A stretch of DNA of 64,000 nt from M3007 sp031425155 (GTDB lineage: Bacteria > Bacteroidota > Bacteroidia > Chitinophagales > Saprospiraceae): positions 62,001 to 126,000 of the forward strand of contig JANPIV010000022.1 of the NCBI GenBank assembly GCA_031425155.1, read 5' to 3'. The notes below the pieces were generated by a model, which was not told where the DNA came from, searched no databases, and saw nothing but the letters and a program-made list of their open reading frames with translations. The position numbers and the translations under genes were made by a program. Positions 1-8,966 of the stretch are shown one piece after another. Positions within the stretch are counted from its first letter, which is position 1. Every line of letters starts with the position of its first letter.

Positions 1-377
1 TGATAAGGCGACTCCGTGAAGATCATGCCGTAGAAGGCACTGTCGAGGATGTTGCCCAGCGCACCGGCAGTGATGAGGCCAATACTGTAGAGGAAACCCA
101 TCGGGGCTTTGGCCTCCATGAGCATCCGAATGTACCACACCAGACCGACCACCATCAGAATCCGAAACAGGCTGAGCAGCAGCTTGCCATAGACCCAATC
201 GAAAGTAATGCCGAAGGCCATGCCCTCGTTTTCGACGAAATGCAGCCGGGCCCAGTCCTGCCCGAACATCTGCACATCCTCGTTGTACTCAAAGTGGGTC
301 TTGACGTAAAATTTAACGGCTTGGTCAATCAGCAGCACCAGCAGCACCAGCAGGCTCACCTTATATCCCTGTTTCAA
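1..377 (-). CDS. lspA: Lipoprotein signal peptidase (signal peptidase II), partial
   Basis: The minus strand from about 377 reads a hydrophobic first segment (VSLLVLLVLLIDQAVKFYVK), then HFVENEGMAFG, a second membrane region and GALGNILDSAFYG. This order, with the N-E-G-MAFG element and the GNxxDS aspartate, is that of LspA, the inner-membrane aspartyl protease that removes signal peptides from prolipoproteins. About 125 residues are present and the C-terminus lies beyond the left edge, so the second catalytic aspartate is probably missing. No ATG lies in frame. A TTG at 377 or a GTG at 359 are the candidate starts, which makes the start uncertain. Lipoprotein genes in this window (22737, 40945) would be substrates of such an enzyme. 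Confidence 0.88.
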   Translation of the reverse strand, partial: MKQGYKVSLLVLLVLLIDQAVKFYVKTHFEYNEDVQMFGQDWARLHFVENEGMAFGITFDWVYGKLLLSLFRILMVVGLVWYIRMLMEAKAPMGFLYSIGLITAGALGNILDSAFYGMIFTESPY

Positions 378-478
378 GTTGTCGGGTCGTTTTTGTGAAA
401 AAAGAGTGCAAAGAAACGAGTTTTTGGGCAAAAATTGGATGTGGGCGGGGAGGAATATTCGTGGGGTGATCCATCTTG

Positions 479-1891
479 TCATTTATCCCCCAACTGCCGC
501 AGCAGCCAGTCCCGCTCCATCAGCGGGTTGGTGTCCCCGATCAGTTCCCGCAGTTTGTCCTTTTGCGCCTTGGAATACGGATTGAGGTGCATCAATTTTT
601 TCATCAGGCTAAGCATATTTTTGTAGGATGTTTTGCGGGCCGGGTCGAGGGCCTCTTTACGCTGCAAGTAGATGCGCATACTCTCCAGCAGCGATTCAAA
701 AGCATCCAGTTCGTCTTGCTCGTAGTAGATTTTAAGCAGCATCGTTTTGGCAATAATATTGAGCAGCATATCATCGTACTCAAACTGCGTTAATAATTGC
801 TGGGCTTTATTGTAATCACCTTTTTCAAAATATATTCTGGAGAAATTAAAATTAACGATACTGTTACGTTGCTTTTCTTCTAAAAATTTTTGAAAACGTT
901 CTATAAATTGCTCGGCCCAGTCAAACTCTCCTACTTTGATAGCTGCTGCAACGGCATTTCCAAAAGTATATCGGGTTATGACATTATTTTCTAATAATAT
1001 TTCTTTTTCTATACCCGAACGGTAGAATTTCAAAACACGACGGCAATAATCTAATAGACCTCGATTAATTTTTGCTGTGCAATAATTAATGGCTGCTAAG
1101 TAAAGAGTACGCGTTTCAGAGTGATGGAAACGCTCCATCTGATGCTGAATCAAATTTTCAAGTTTATCAAAATACACCTCCTCATTTGGATGAGTAAAGG
1201 CCATATAAATGTAGTAATACACAGCAATCGCCGGTTCTTCCAGCAGTTTTTTCTCTTCTGCATATACTAAAACTTTGTCTAATAGTCCATGATCATAAGT
1301 AACACTTTGATATATACGATGATGGGCTAACATATCCTTACTAACTTTTAGCCGTTCTTCTAAAAACCATTTTTCCAAAGCATCTGCTGTTTCTTGCAAA
1401 TTCACCGAAGCATTTTGGGTAATGCTCATTTTATACTCATGTTCCTCTTGTGCTAAGAAGAATTTGTGTAACAGATAGTAGTCATTACGCAACGGTTGAT
1501 TGTCCAAATAGTCAGAAGCCAGACGATAGGCTTGTTTATAAGACTTTTCCAATTTACGCTGTCGGTATATACGAGCCAGAGTGATCTGATAACGCACCCG
1601 ATCGCTGGTATGCTCTACAAAGACCAAATATTCCTCTAAAGCCTTTAATAGAAAGTACATGACCTGCCGCATGTAAGCATCGTCATAGTCTTTGTTAGGA
1701 AATATTGCGAACCAAGCCTGCTCCTTGGCTATGCCTGGACCGGACTGCGCTGAACTTTTAACCAAATGGTCGAACAACTGCACCACATCCTGGCGTTGAT
1801 TATGGACAGGCGACTGTAGCCACTTTTGTACCTCCCGAATTTCCTTGCGGCTAAGGGAACCGACAATTTCGACCAAAACACTTTTTTGCAT
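479..1891 (-). CDS. Conserved helical protein of unknown function, AT-rich middle
   Basis: A 470-residue protein if the ATG at 1891 is used. A longer frame reaches 1987, but its first 32 residues look like translated leader, whereas MQKSVLVEIVGSLSRKEIRE begins a regular helix pattern. No catalytic motif, signal peptide or membrane segment is visible. The sequence is almost wholly helical, rich in Tyr, Leu, Glu and Lys with repeated helix pairs, suggesting a TPR-like or other alpha-solenoid scaffold. The N-terminal LQSPVHNQR segment resembles a family of uncharacterised Saprospiria proteins (recollection, not a search). The central codons, roughly 790 to 1480, are clearly poorer in G+C than both ends of the gene. 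It is divergent from the T9SS gene at 2139. Confidence 0.75.
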   Translation of the reverse strand: MQKSVLVEIVGSLSRKEIREVQKWLQSPVHNQRQDVVQLFDHLVKSSAQSGPGIAKEQAWFAIFPNKDYDDAYMRQVMYFLLKALEEYLVFVEHTSDRVRYQITLARIYRQRKLEKSYKQAYRLASDYLDNQPLRNDYYLLHKFFLAQEEHEYKMSITQNASVNLQETADALEKWFLEERLKVSKDMLAHHRIYQSVTYDHGLLDKVLVYAEEKKLLEEPAIAVYYYIYMAFTHPNEEVYFDKLENLIQHQMERFHHSETRTLYLAAINYCTAKINRGLLDYCRRVLKFYRSGIEKEILLENNVITRYTFGNAVAAAIKVGEFDWAEQFIERFQKFLEEKQRNSIVNFNFSRIYFEKGDYNKAQQLLTQFEYDDMLLNIIAKTMLLKIYYEQDELDAFESLLESMRIYLQRKEALDPARKTSYKNMLSLMKKLMHLNPYSKAQKDKLRELIGDTNPLMERDWLLRQLGDK

Positions 1892-2064
1892 GGTATTTTT
1901 ATTTATTTGTTCAACAAAATGGATGAATGGAGGATTCTTTGCCGGACACTTTTGAATACTACTGTGCTGAAAATAAACACTTTGCACTTAAAAATCTATA
2001 TTTTTGCCAAAATTTGAAACAACAAAAATGAGAAAATTTTTTCAACAAATGCACTTTTTTGTCT

Positions 2065-2095
2065 TTTGCTCTCCTCAAATCGTGCCGCACTTTTG
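2065..2095 (+). promoter_or_regulatory. Bacteroidota-type promoter for the T9SS protein gene
   Basis: TTTG at 2065-2068 and CACTTTTG at 2088-2095 are separated by 19 bases. This matches the Bacteroidota housekeeping pattern (TTTG, 19-21 bases, TAnnTTTG) except for C instead of T at the first -7 position. Transcription would begin near 2102, about 37 bases before the ATG at 2139. Confidence 0.45.
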
Positions 2096-2138
2096 TATCA
2101 TCAAAACACCGCGACAGTCGCGCTTAATCCTGACGCTC

Positions 2139-5030
2139 ATGTATAAGTACCTTTTTGCACTCCTTTTTTGCGGCTTTGCCGGGCTGATGTCCGCGCAGGG
2201 TTGGGAGCGTGTATATGGAGGTAGCGGTCAGGATGATGTCTCTGCGATAGCCTCCACCCCCGATGGTGGATTTGTGATGACGGGCTATTATAATGCAGAA
2301 AGCCAAATCTACCTGCTCAAGGCAGATGCAAACGGTGACTTGCAATTCAGCAAAAGATTTCCTTTCAATATTAGGGCAACTGGTCGCGCAGTCGTAGTTA
2401 CCCAGGATGGCGGCTACGCCATAGCTGGCTATACGCTGAAGCAACAAGGCGTAACCCAGCAGCGTGATTTTTGTTTGCTGAAGACGGATGCAGCAGGCAA
2501 CCTGCTGTGGGCTAAAACTTATGGTGCTACGAACCTGAATGAAGAAGCCAAGGATCTGGTCGAATTGGCCGATGGCAGCCTGGTAATGGTCGGGTTTAGG
2601 AAGTCGGGTGAGGAAGACGTCATGGTGGTCAAAACGGACGCAGCGGGTAATCAGACAGGCATCACCCAGTATTTTGGAAATCTGGTTTCCAGAGAAATAG
2701 GCAACTCCATTACCCTTGCGCCCAATGGTGATCTGGTGGTAGCAGGAGAATACAAGGCAAGCACAAGCAGCCATTCGGCCGTATTGGTGATTCGCATGGA
2801 TGCTTCGCTTGGTCTGGTGTGGCAAAAAAACTATGATGCCGTAAATCTGGTGGATGATGTGGCCTGGGCTGCGGTGGTTGCCAACGATGGTGGTATAGTT
2901 ATGGCCGGCAAATCCTACGGCAACGGGTTGATTATGAAGGTAAGCGGCGATGGGGCCGAACAACCCCTCTGGGTAAATTCAGCAGTGGACAGCAGTGGCT
3001 TTTATGGACTGGATAAAGACCTGACCGGCGGGTACTACACCGCCGGGTTTGGCGACCTTTCTGCGGCACAGACCGATCTTAGAGTCGTCCATTTTGATGC
3101 GCAGGGAGAAGTACTATGGTCACGTACGGTAGGCCGACCTGGTTTGGATATCGGTAAGGCTGTTGTTACCACCCGCGATGGTGGAGTAGCCGTAGCGGGC
3201 ACCAGTGAACCTTTTTATAGTATATCCGGCGAGGGTCAGCCCGATGGTTATCTGGTGAAAGCCGGTGCAGATGGCGTGGTGTTCAACAGTTATCTGCGTG
3301 GGAATATATTTCGCGATTTCAATGGCAACTGTGCTCAGGATGATGGCGAACCTCCCCTGCGGGATTGGATCATCAAGGCGGTTAGTCCACATTTGACCCG
3401 CTATACCCTCTCGCGAGGCGATGGCAGCTACCAAATTGCCGTAGATACCGGCACTTACACTATTACGCTGGTGACAGCGAATGAGTATTGGAAAGCCTGT
3501 ACCGGCTCAGTGGTGGCAAACGTGGCGAATTTCGCCGATACGGTAACGGTGGATATTCCGGTACGGAGCGAATTTGATTGTCCACGTAATGAAGTGGACA
3601 TTGCTACGCCGCTGCTCAATCGATGTGCGGAAAATACCTATACCGTGCGGTATTGCAACTCCGGCACCGTTCCCTCGCTGAATACCGAAGTGGTGGTTCA
3701 CCTGGATACTTTTCTGACCTTGACCAGTAGCAGCATCGCTGCGGTTCCGCTGGGAGGAAACGACTACAAATTCAATGTGGGCACCTTAAATAATGGTGAT
3801 TGCGACAATTTTACTTTTACCGCTTTTTTAAGTTGTGATAACACCCTGACCGGCCAGGCTTTCTGTGCCCAGGCCCACATCTATCCAGATAGTTTTTGTA
3901 CTCCAAACAACTGGAACGGGGCATTTATAGAAGCCAGGGCCGCTTGCGATGGCGATACAGTCCGATTATTTCTTAAAAATATCGGTATTAGCCCAACTAC
4001 CAACCCAATTGGGTATGTGATTGCCGAAGATGTTATAATGCTTACTGCTCCAAACGATCCTAACAATACTGTATCTCTGAACGATGCACAGGAACGAGAA
4101 GTTTATCGGCATGCAGTTAATGGCAAAACTTACCGGGTCATTGCAGATCAGGAAGCCACTTACCCCGGTGTCAGCACCCCCACCGCTGCCGTAGAAGGCT
4201 GCGTTACTGATACCACGACTGCCCCAGTATCCCTGGGCTTTTACACCATGTTCCCGGAAGACGATGCCGACGCGTTTGTGTCCACCGACTGCCAGGAAAG
4301 TTACGAAACCGACTATAATCCAACATATCTCAAAAGAGGCCATCCCAAAGGCTATGACGTGGCCCATCATTACGTCAGTCCACAAACCGATTTGGACTTT
4401 TTAATCCGTTTTACCAACACCGGGACTGATACGGTGCAGCTGATCACGATCCGTGATACCCTCTCGGCTGCACTCGACCCGGCTACGGTTCATCCAGGTG
4501 CTGCCAGCCATCCCTACCAATTGGATATCTACGGCGACGGCATCATTCAGTTTACACTCCCCAACGTTAATCTTGCGCCAGATAGCAGCGCGAATGAAGG
4601 CTTTGTACGTTTCCGCGTGTCCCAAAAACCGAGCTTGGACCCTTGCGGAACCGTGATCTTCAACAGCGCTGCTATCTATTTAGACTACAATGCTCCGCAG
4701 TATACCAACGAGACATTCCATACCGTATGCGCTTTCGATAGTTTTATCGTGGTAAAGACGACGGAATATTTCGTACCAAACGCCGATTTGAAAGTGTATC
4801 CCAACCCAATGACCGATGGCGCCACTTTCGAACTCAAAGGCATCAATGCCCACAAGTACCGCCTGGACCTCTACGACTTACAAGGTCGGAGGATCAGCAG
4901 TGAAACTTTTAATCAGCCTACATTCCAATTGTTCAGACATCAACTCCCGGCCGGACTAATCCTCTACCGCCTGACCGCTGATGGTCAGCCGGTAGCCGCC
5001 GGGAAGTTGCTTGTCCAGCCCCGACCATAA
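2139..5030 (+). CDS. Large secreted protein with T9SS C-terminal sorting domain
   Basis: 963 residues from the ATG at 2139, chosen because it starts a clear signal peptide (MYKYLFALLFCGFAGLMSAQ). A longer frame begins at 2004. Residues about 20 to 385 hold some seven units of the DGGFVMTGY / DGGYAIAGY / DGGVAVAGT kind, each about 50 residues, as in beta-propeller-like repeats of secreted Bacteroidota proteins. A beta-sandwich of the SdrD-B type follows (GNIFRDFNGNCAQDDGE onward), then a DUF7619-like repeat domain near residues 760-880. The end (LKVYPNPMTDGATF to GKLLVQP) is a type A sorting domain recognised by the type IX secretion system. The protein is therefore probably exported across the outer membrane and anchored or released. 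Its ligand is unknown. A terminator follows at 5080. Confidence 0.88.
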   Translation: MYKYLFALLFCGFAGLMSAQGWERVYGGSGQDDVSAIASTPDGGFVMTGYYNAESQIYLLKADANGDLQFSKRFPFNIRATGRAVVVTQDGGYAIAGYTLKQQGVTQQRDFCLLKTDAAGNLLWAKTYGATNLNEEAKDLVELADGSLVMVGFRKSGEEDVMVVKTDAAGNQTGITQYFGNLVSREIGNSITLAPNGDLVVAGEYKASTSSHSAVLVIRMDASLGLVWQKNYDAVNLVDDVAWAAVVANDGGIVMAGKSYGNGLIMKVSGDGAEQPLWVNSAVDSSGFYGLDKDLTGGYYTAGFGDLSAAQTDLRVVHFDAQGEVLWSRTVGRPGLDIGKAVVTTRDGGVAVAGTSEPFYSISGEGQPDGYLVKAGADGVVFNSYLRGNIFRDFNGNCAQDDGEPPLRDWIIKAVSPHLTRYTLSRGDGSYQIAVDTGTYTITLVTANEYWKACTGSVVANVANFADTVTVDIPVRSEFDCPRNEVDIATPLLNRCAENTYTVRYCNSGTVPSLNTEVVVHLDTFLTLTSSSIAAVPLGGNDYKFNVGTLNNGDCDNFTFTAFLSCDNTLTGQAFCAQAHIYPDSFCTPNNWNGAFIEARAACDGDTVRLFLKNIGISPTTNPIGYVIAEDVIMLTAPNDPNNTVSLNDAQEREVYRHAVNGKTYRVIADQEATYPGVSTPTAAVEGCVTDTTTAPVSLGFYTMFPEDDADAFVSTDCQESYETDYNPTYLKRGHPKGYDVAHHYVSPQTDLDFLIRFTNTGTDTVQLITIRDTLSAALDPATVHPGAASHPYQLDIYGDGIIQFTLPNVNLAPDSSANEGFVRFRVSQKPSLDPCGTVIFNSAAIYLDYNAPQYTNETFHTVCAFDSFIVVKTTEYFVPNADLKVYPNPMTDGATFELKGINAHKYRLDLYDLQGRRISSETFNQPTFQLFRHQLPAGLILYRLTADGQPVAAGKLLVQPRP

Positions 5031-5079
5031 GTCGGTACTCTACTATCGAATACACTCTTGCAACACATACCTTCTTGGG

Positions 5080-5113
5080 GCCGCCCTGCGTACGAGCAGT
5101 GCGGCTTTTTTTT
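5080..5113 (+). terminator. Rho-independent terminator after the T9SS gene
   Basis: GCCGC (5080-5084) pairs with GCGGC (5101-5105); CTGC pairs with GCAG inside, leaving a six-base loop. A run of eight T follows. It lies 50 bases after the stop at 5030. Confidence 0.8.
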
Positions 5114-5147
5114 AACTTTCCGAAAGTTTTTTTACTTTCGGAAAGTT
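5114..5147. repeat. Perfect 13-bp inverted repeat of nearly palindromic arms
   Basis: AACTTTCCGAAAG (5114-5126) is mirrored by CTTTCGGAAAGTT (5135-5147) around an eight-base T-rich loop. Each arm contains CTTTCCGAAAG or its complement, itself almost a palindrome, so several alternative folds are possible. It starts at the end of the terminator T-run. It could be a second terminator for the minus-strand dehydrogenase, a protein site, or a small repeat element. Confidence 0.6.
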
Positions 5148-5160
5148 GGTGTATCAATTG

Positions 5161-5237
5161 AGTTTTTTTTGAGTATTTGAGGATGCGAGTATTCGATCAA
5201 TTACGTGACTATCAAGTACTTTGATCGAATCCTCAAG
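5161..5237. repeat. Family A intergenic palindrome, copy 1
   Basis: A T-run is followed by TGAGTATTTGAGGATGCGAG, TATTCGATCAA, a core TTACGTGACTATCAAGTACT, then TTGATCGAATCCTCAA, which complements the left arm. The arms are strings of GAGGATTT / GAGTATTC units. The core recurs in the copies near 6.8, 19.8 and 62.9 kb. Confidence 0.8.
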
Positions 5238-5246
5238 ACAGTGTAA

Positions 5247-6698
5247 TTATATTCCAGATAAACAAATATACTTCACTTCCAAATACGCGTCCAGCCCGTA
5301 TTTGGAGCCTTCCCGGCCAATACCGCTTTCTTTCATGCCGCCAAAAGGCGCAATGGCCGTCGAGATCAAACCTGTATTCACACCCACCATACCGAAATCC
5401 AGGGCTTCCCCTACCCGAAAAATTCGTCCCACATCTCGTCCATAGAAGTACGAGGCCAGGCCGTAAGGCGTATCGTTGGCCATTTGGATGGCGTCTTGTT
5501 CCGTTTCAAAGCGCGTCACCGGAGCTACTGGGCCAAATATTTCTTCCTGCAACAAATCCATTCCGGCCACCACATCGGCCAGCACCGTGGGCTCGTAGAA
5601 AGTACCCTGCAAGGCATGTCCCCCAGTCAGCAGCCGGGCACCTTTTTGTGTAGCGTCATGGACCAGTCGCTCTACTTTCGCCACGGCTTTGGCATTGATC
5701 AATGGCCCGATCTGTACGTCCGGCTCCGTGCCTGGGCCGACTTTCTGGTTTTTTACAGCAGTGGTGAATTTTTCCAGAAATGCCTCATACACACCTGCCT
5801 GCACGTACAAGCGATTGGCGCAGACGCAGGTTTGCCCGGCATTGCGATATTTGGAAGCAATAGCCCCATCTACTGCCGCATCCAGATCGGCATCGTCGAA
5901 GACGATAAAAGGCGCATTACCGCCCAATTCCAGTGATATTTTTTTTACTGTATCTGCGCTTTGGCGCATCAGCAGCTTACCAACCGCCGTGCTACCCGTA
6001 AAAGACACTTTGCGCACGAGGGGATTTTGCGTCATCTCCCCGCCGATAGCCGCCGCATCCGTGCTGGTGATGATATTAAACACCCCTGCTGGCAGGCCCG
6101 CACGAGCACCCAATTCGGCCAGTGCCAAAGCCGAAAGCGGGGTTTCCTCGGAAGGTTTTAGTAGCACGGTACAGCCAGCTGCCAGTGCAGGGCCTACTTT
6201 CCGGCAAATCATAGAATTGGGGAAATTCCAGGGCGTGATGGCGGCCACTACTCCCACGGGTTGTTTCGTGACCAATATGCGCATTCCCGGCGCGTAGGCC
6301 GGAATAATATCGCCATAAGCACGGCGGCCTTCCTCCGCAAACCACTCGATAAAAGAGGCACCATAACCCACTTCGCCCTTCGCTTCAGCCAGCGGTTTAC
6401 CCTGCTCCAGCGTCATGAGCAGGGCCAGGTCCTCTATATTTTCCATGATCAGCGCGTACCAGCGTTTCAAAATATCGCCACGTTCGGCGGCGGTTTTGGC
6501 CCGCCAGGCTGGCCATGCAGCGTCAGCAGCGGCGATGGCGCGTTGCGTTTCAGCAGGGCCGCAGTCGGCTACTTCGGCGAGGAGATCGTTGTTGGCCGGG
6601 TTATGGACGGGAAAGGTGCTGCTACTATCGGCATTGATCCAAATGCCATTAATAAAAGATTGATAGTGCAGCAGCGTATTGTTTTTCAGGAAAGCCAT
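5247..6698 (-). CDS. gabD: NAD(P)-dependent succinate-semialdehyde dehydrogenase
   Basis: A 483-residue class I aldehyde dehydrogenase. Visible are the cofactor-binding TPWNFP (Asn158), Lys181 in LLKPSEETP, the FTGSTAVGK turn near 233-241, the general base Glu257 in LELGG, and the catalytic Cys291 in NAGQTCVCANR. The Cys-x-Cys next to the nucleophile and the overall sequence are typical of GabD, which oxidises succinate semialdehyde to succinate in 4-aminobutyrate or related degradation; the KPSE segment suggests NADP use (family knowledge). It has the full family length and a good N-terminus. No aminotransferase partner lies beside it, so the physiological aldehyde is inferred. Repeat family A elements flank it on both sides (5161-5237 and 6755-6840). 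Confidence 0.9.
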   Translation of the reverse strand: MAFLKNNTLLHYQSFINGIWINADSSSTFPVHNPANNDLLAEVADCGPAETQRAIAAADAAWPAWRAKTAAERGDILKRWYALIMENIEDLALLMTLEQGKPLAEAKGEVGYGASFIEWFAEEGRRAYGDIIPAYAPGMRILVTKQPVGVVAAITPWNFPNSMICRKVGPALAAGCTVLLKPSEETPLSALALAELGARAGLPAGVFNIITSTDAAAIGGEMTQNPLVRKVSFTGSTAVGKLLMRQSADTVKKISLELGGNAPFIVFDDADLDAAVDGAIASKYRNAGQTCVCANRLYVQAGVYEAFLEKFTTAVKNQKVGPGTEPDVQIGPLINAKAVAKVERLVHDATQKGARLLTGGHALQGTFYEPTVLADVVAGMDLLQEEIFGPVAPVTRFETEQDAIQMANDTPYGLASYFYGRDVGRIFRVGEALDFGMVGVNTGLISTAIAPFGGMKESGIGREGSKYGLDAYLEVKYICLSGI

Positions 6699-6754
6699 GG
6701 AATTAAGCGTTTGTCAACCTGCGTAAACTTTCGTACCATCGGCGTAATAAATTT

Positions 6755-6840
6755 CTTGAGGATGCGAGTATTTGACCAAAGCACTTGGTAATCACGTGTT
6801 TAATCAAATACTCGAATCTTCAAATACTCAAATACTCAAT
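6755..6840. repeat. Family A intergenic palindrome, copy 2
   Basis: TTGAGGATGCGAGTATTTGA is followed by the core in inverted orientation (ACCAAAGCACTTGGTAATCA, CGTGTTTAATCA) and a right arm of CAAATACTC / GAATCTTCAAATACTC units. The right end provides the TGA stop of the minus-strand gene at 6836. Confidence 0.8.
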
Positions 6841-7597
6841 TCGCCCCAAATTTCGTGATCGGCATCGGCTCCGTATCAAATCCAGGCCGGACGAACTTGC
6901 GCCAATCGGGAAAATGCGTTTCCATAATGCGCCTGAATTGATGGAGTTGCCGGGCAAATCCGGCAATCGCACTTTGCTGGTCTGGCCAGTGCCGACGCAC
7001 CGTCTCCCAGGCGCCCATGCTGCGCTGGGCAGCGAGTATGGCGATTTTGGCACTGCCATTAGCATCGCTCTGCTGCGGGCCTCCCCAATGCTCTTCATAC
7101 ATATCTTCCAATCCGCTCAGCGCACGGCTGGCCTTCACAAACATGAAATGCAAATACCAGGTGATTACCTCCATTGCTTCCGCCAGTTCGCTGCGTTCCT
7201 GATGATCCCGGCCTTCCATGTGGGCATTGGCCAGATCAATCCTGCGCTCTTCCAGTCGGGTTTTCTGGTTCTCCAAAAAGGCTTGTACGGCCCGGAAATA
7301 ACGCATTCCCCGCTCCCGCATGGCCTTTTGCAGGGCTTCGGTCTCCGGGTTTTTTTCTTCTTCCTCCAACTCCTCCATAGAGAATTCCATGTCTGCCAAC
7401 CAGTCCGGCGTCTCTCCCACCGGGTCTTCAAACAAAGCGTCCAGTTCGCGGAAAAAATCTTCCGGTTCCCAATCCTTGCCTTTCGCCCAGCGTTTCAGTT
7501 CCATCACCCCGAGGGTGCAACGGTCCAGGAAAATGCAACGCTCGCACCAGCGGTCGCAGTAATTGTGAACACCCGATATAATATGTTCGTTAGCCAT
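6836..7597 (-). CDS. Conserved hypothetical protein with N-terminal cysteine cluster
   Basis: 253 residues from the ATG at 7597 (an ATG three codons upstream at 7606 is also possible). The start MANEHIISGVHNYCDRWCER continues with CIFLDRC, giving four cysteines spaced C-x3-C-x2-C-x5-C within the first 30 residues, a likely zinc or iron-sulfur site. The rest is helical and acidic, with an ELEEEEK stretch near residue 75. There is no signal peptide, so it is probably cytoplasmic. I recognise no named family and assign no function. Its TGA stop is formed by the edge of a family A repeat, so the C-terminus may have been altered by that element. Confidence 0.8.
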   Translation of the reverse strand: MANEHIISGVHNYCDRWCERCIFLDRCTLGVMELKRWAKGKDWEPEDFFRELDALFEDPVGETPDWLADMEFSMEELEEEEKNPETEALQKAMRERGMRYFRAVQAFLENQKTRLEERRIDLANAHMEGRDHQERSELAEAMEVITWYLHFMFVKASRALSGLEDMYEEHWGGPQQSDANGSAKIAILAAQRSMGAWETVRRHWPDQQSAIAGFARQLHQFRRIMETHFPDWRKFVRPGFDTEPMPITKFGAN

Positions 7598-7725
7598 ACT
7601 TTGCACTGTTTTTTAGGAAAAACTAAGCAGGAAGGTAAAAGTGCAATAGTTTCTTTTCAAATTCGCCGCCGGAGAACTCATTTTTTGAAATAAAAAACAA
7701 CCTGCAACCTAAAACAGCCTAAAAG

Positions 7726-8880
7726 ATGGTCAAGCAAAAAATTCGTATGGGTATGGTCGGTGGTGGCATCGGCGCATTTATTGGCAGCGTACACCGCATG
7801 GCGGCGGCTCTGGATGGCGAGATTGACCTCGTTTGCGGGGCTTTCAGTAGCGACCCGGAGAAATCCCGTGCCTCGGCGGCCCAGTTATGTCTACCCCCGG
7901 AACGCAGCTACGCTAATTTTGAGGAGATGATCGAGCGCGAAAAAAGTTTGCCGGAAGATCGTCGCATCCACTGCGTAAGTATTGTCACGCCCAACCACGT
8001 CCACTTTGCCCCGGCTAAAATGGCCCTCGAAAATGGCTTTCACGTTATTTGCGATAAACCGTTGGCTTTCAATATGGAAGAGGCCCTGGCCCTGGAAAAA
8101 ATAGTCGAAGAGAGCGGCCTCGTTTTTGCGCTGACCCATAATTACACGGGTTATCCTATGGTGAAGCAGGCCCGCCAAATGATCCGCCACGGCGAACTTG
8201 GCCAATTGCGCAAAGTGATCGTGGAGTATCCGCAGGGCTGGCTGAGTACCGACGTGGAAAATCGCGGCCACAAACAGGCCGCCTGGCGCACCGACCCTGC
8301 CCGCAGCGGTATTGCCGGGGCGATGGGCGATATTGGTACCCACGCTGAAAACCTCGCTGAATATATCACCGGACTAAAGATCACCGAACTCTGCGCCGAC
8401 ATCAGCATTTTCGTGCCGGGCCGCCAACTCGATGATGACGGCAACGTATTGCTGCATTTCGACACGGGTGCAAAGGGCATTTTGCACGCCAGCCAAATCT
8501 GCGCAGGTGAAGAAAATAATCTGAATATTCGTATTTATGGCGAAAAAGGCGGCCTGGAATGGCGGCAAATGGAGCCCAACACCCTGCTGGCCAAATGGCT
8601 GGATCGCCCGACCCAGATTTATCGCACCGGGATTGGGCCGCAATATCCCGAAGCCCTGGCGCATTTTCGTATTCCCGGAGGGCATCCCGAAGGCTATCTC
8701 GAGGCGTTTGCTAATATTTACCGCAACTTCGCGCTCACCCTGCGCGCCCGTCTGGAAGGCCGTATTCCCGATCCTATTTATGCGGATTTCCCGTCGGTCC
8801 ACGATGGCGTACGCGGTATGCACTTCGTAGAAAAAGTGATCGAAAGTGGAAAGAGCGAACGAAAGTGGGTGACGATGTGA
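7726..8880 (+). CDS. Gfo/Idh/MocA family NAD(P)-dependent oxidoreductase
   Basis: 384 residues. The start RMGMVGGGIGAFIGSVHRMA is the Rossmann GxGxxG site, with SIVTPNHVHFAPAKMALENG and HVICDKPLAFN (the EKP-type motif, here CDKP) near residues 85-115. The C-terminal alpha/beta substrate domain includes GAMGDIGTHAENL, the GxxxDxGxH element holding the catalytic acid and histidine. The family oxidises or reduces hydroxyl groups of sugars, inositols and related polyols; the substrate here cannot be told from sequence. The gene stands alone between two minus-strand genes and xseA, with no sugar transporter nearby. Confidence 0.9.
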   Translation: MVKQKIRMGMVGGGIGAFIGSVHRMAAALDGEIDLVCGAFSSDPEKSRASAAQLCLPPERSYANFEEMIEREKSLPEDRRIHCVSIVTPNHVHFAPAKMALENGFHVICDKPLAFNMEEALALEKIVEESGLVFALTHNYTGYPMVKQARQMIRHGELGQLRKVIVEYPQGWLSTDVENRGHKQAAWRTDPARSGIAGAMGDIGTHAENLAEYITGLKITELCADISIFVPGRQLDDDGNVLLHFDTGAKGILHASQICAGEENNLNIRIYGEKGGLEWRQMEPNTLLAKWLDRPTQIYRTGIGPQYPEALAHFRIPGGHPEGYLEAFANIYRNFALTLRARLEGRIPDPIYADFPSVHDGVRGMHFVEKVIESGKSERKWVTM

Positions 8881-8966
8881 ATAATGATGAATGATGAAAT
8901 TGATAATCAATTTTTAATTAACACAAAGTACTGATCGTCATACCAATAACCAATAACTACCCATTC

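Noticed and set aside
5161..5237. Family A arms as a CRISPR array
   Set aside because: Units are short, directly adjoining, mirrored rather than spaced by unique 30-base spacers, and no cas gene is present.
8881..8966. A tRNA or small RNA between the oxidoreductase and xseA
   Set aside because: No cloverleaf or conserved T-loop words; only AT-rich sequence and an ATTGATAATCAAT palindrome. No tRNA-like sequence was seen anywhere in the window.
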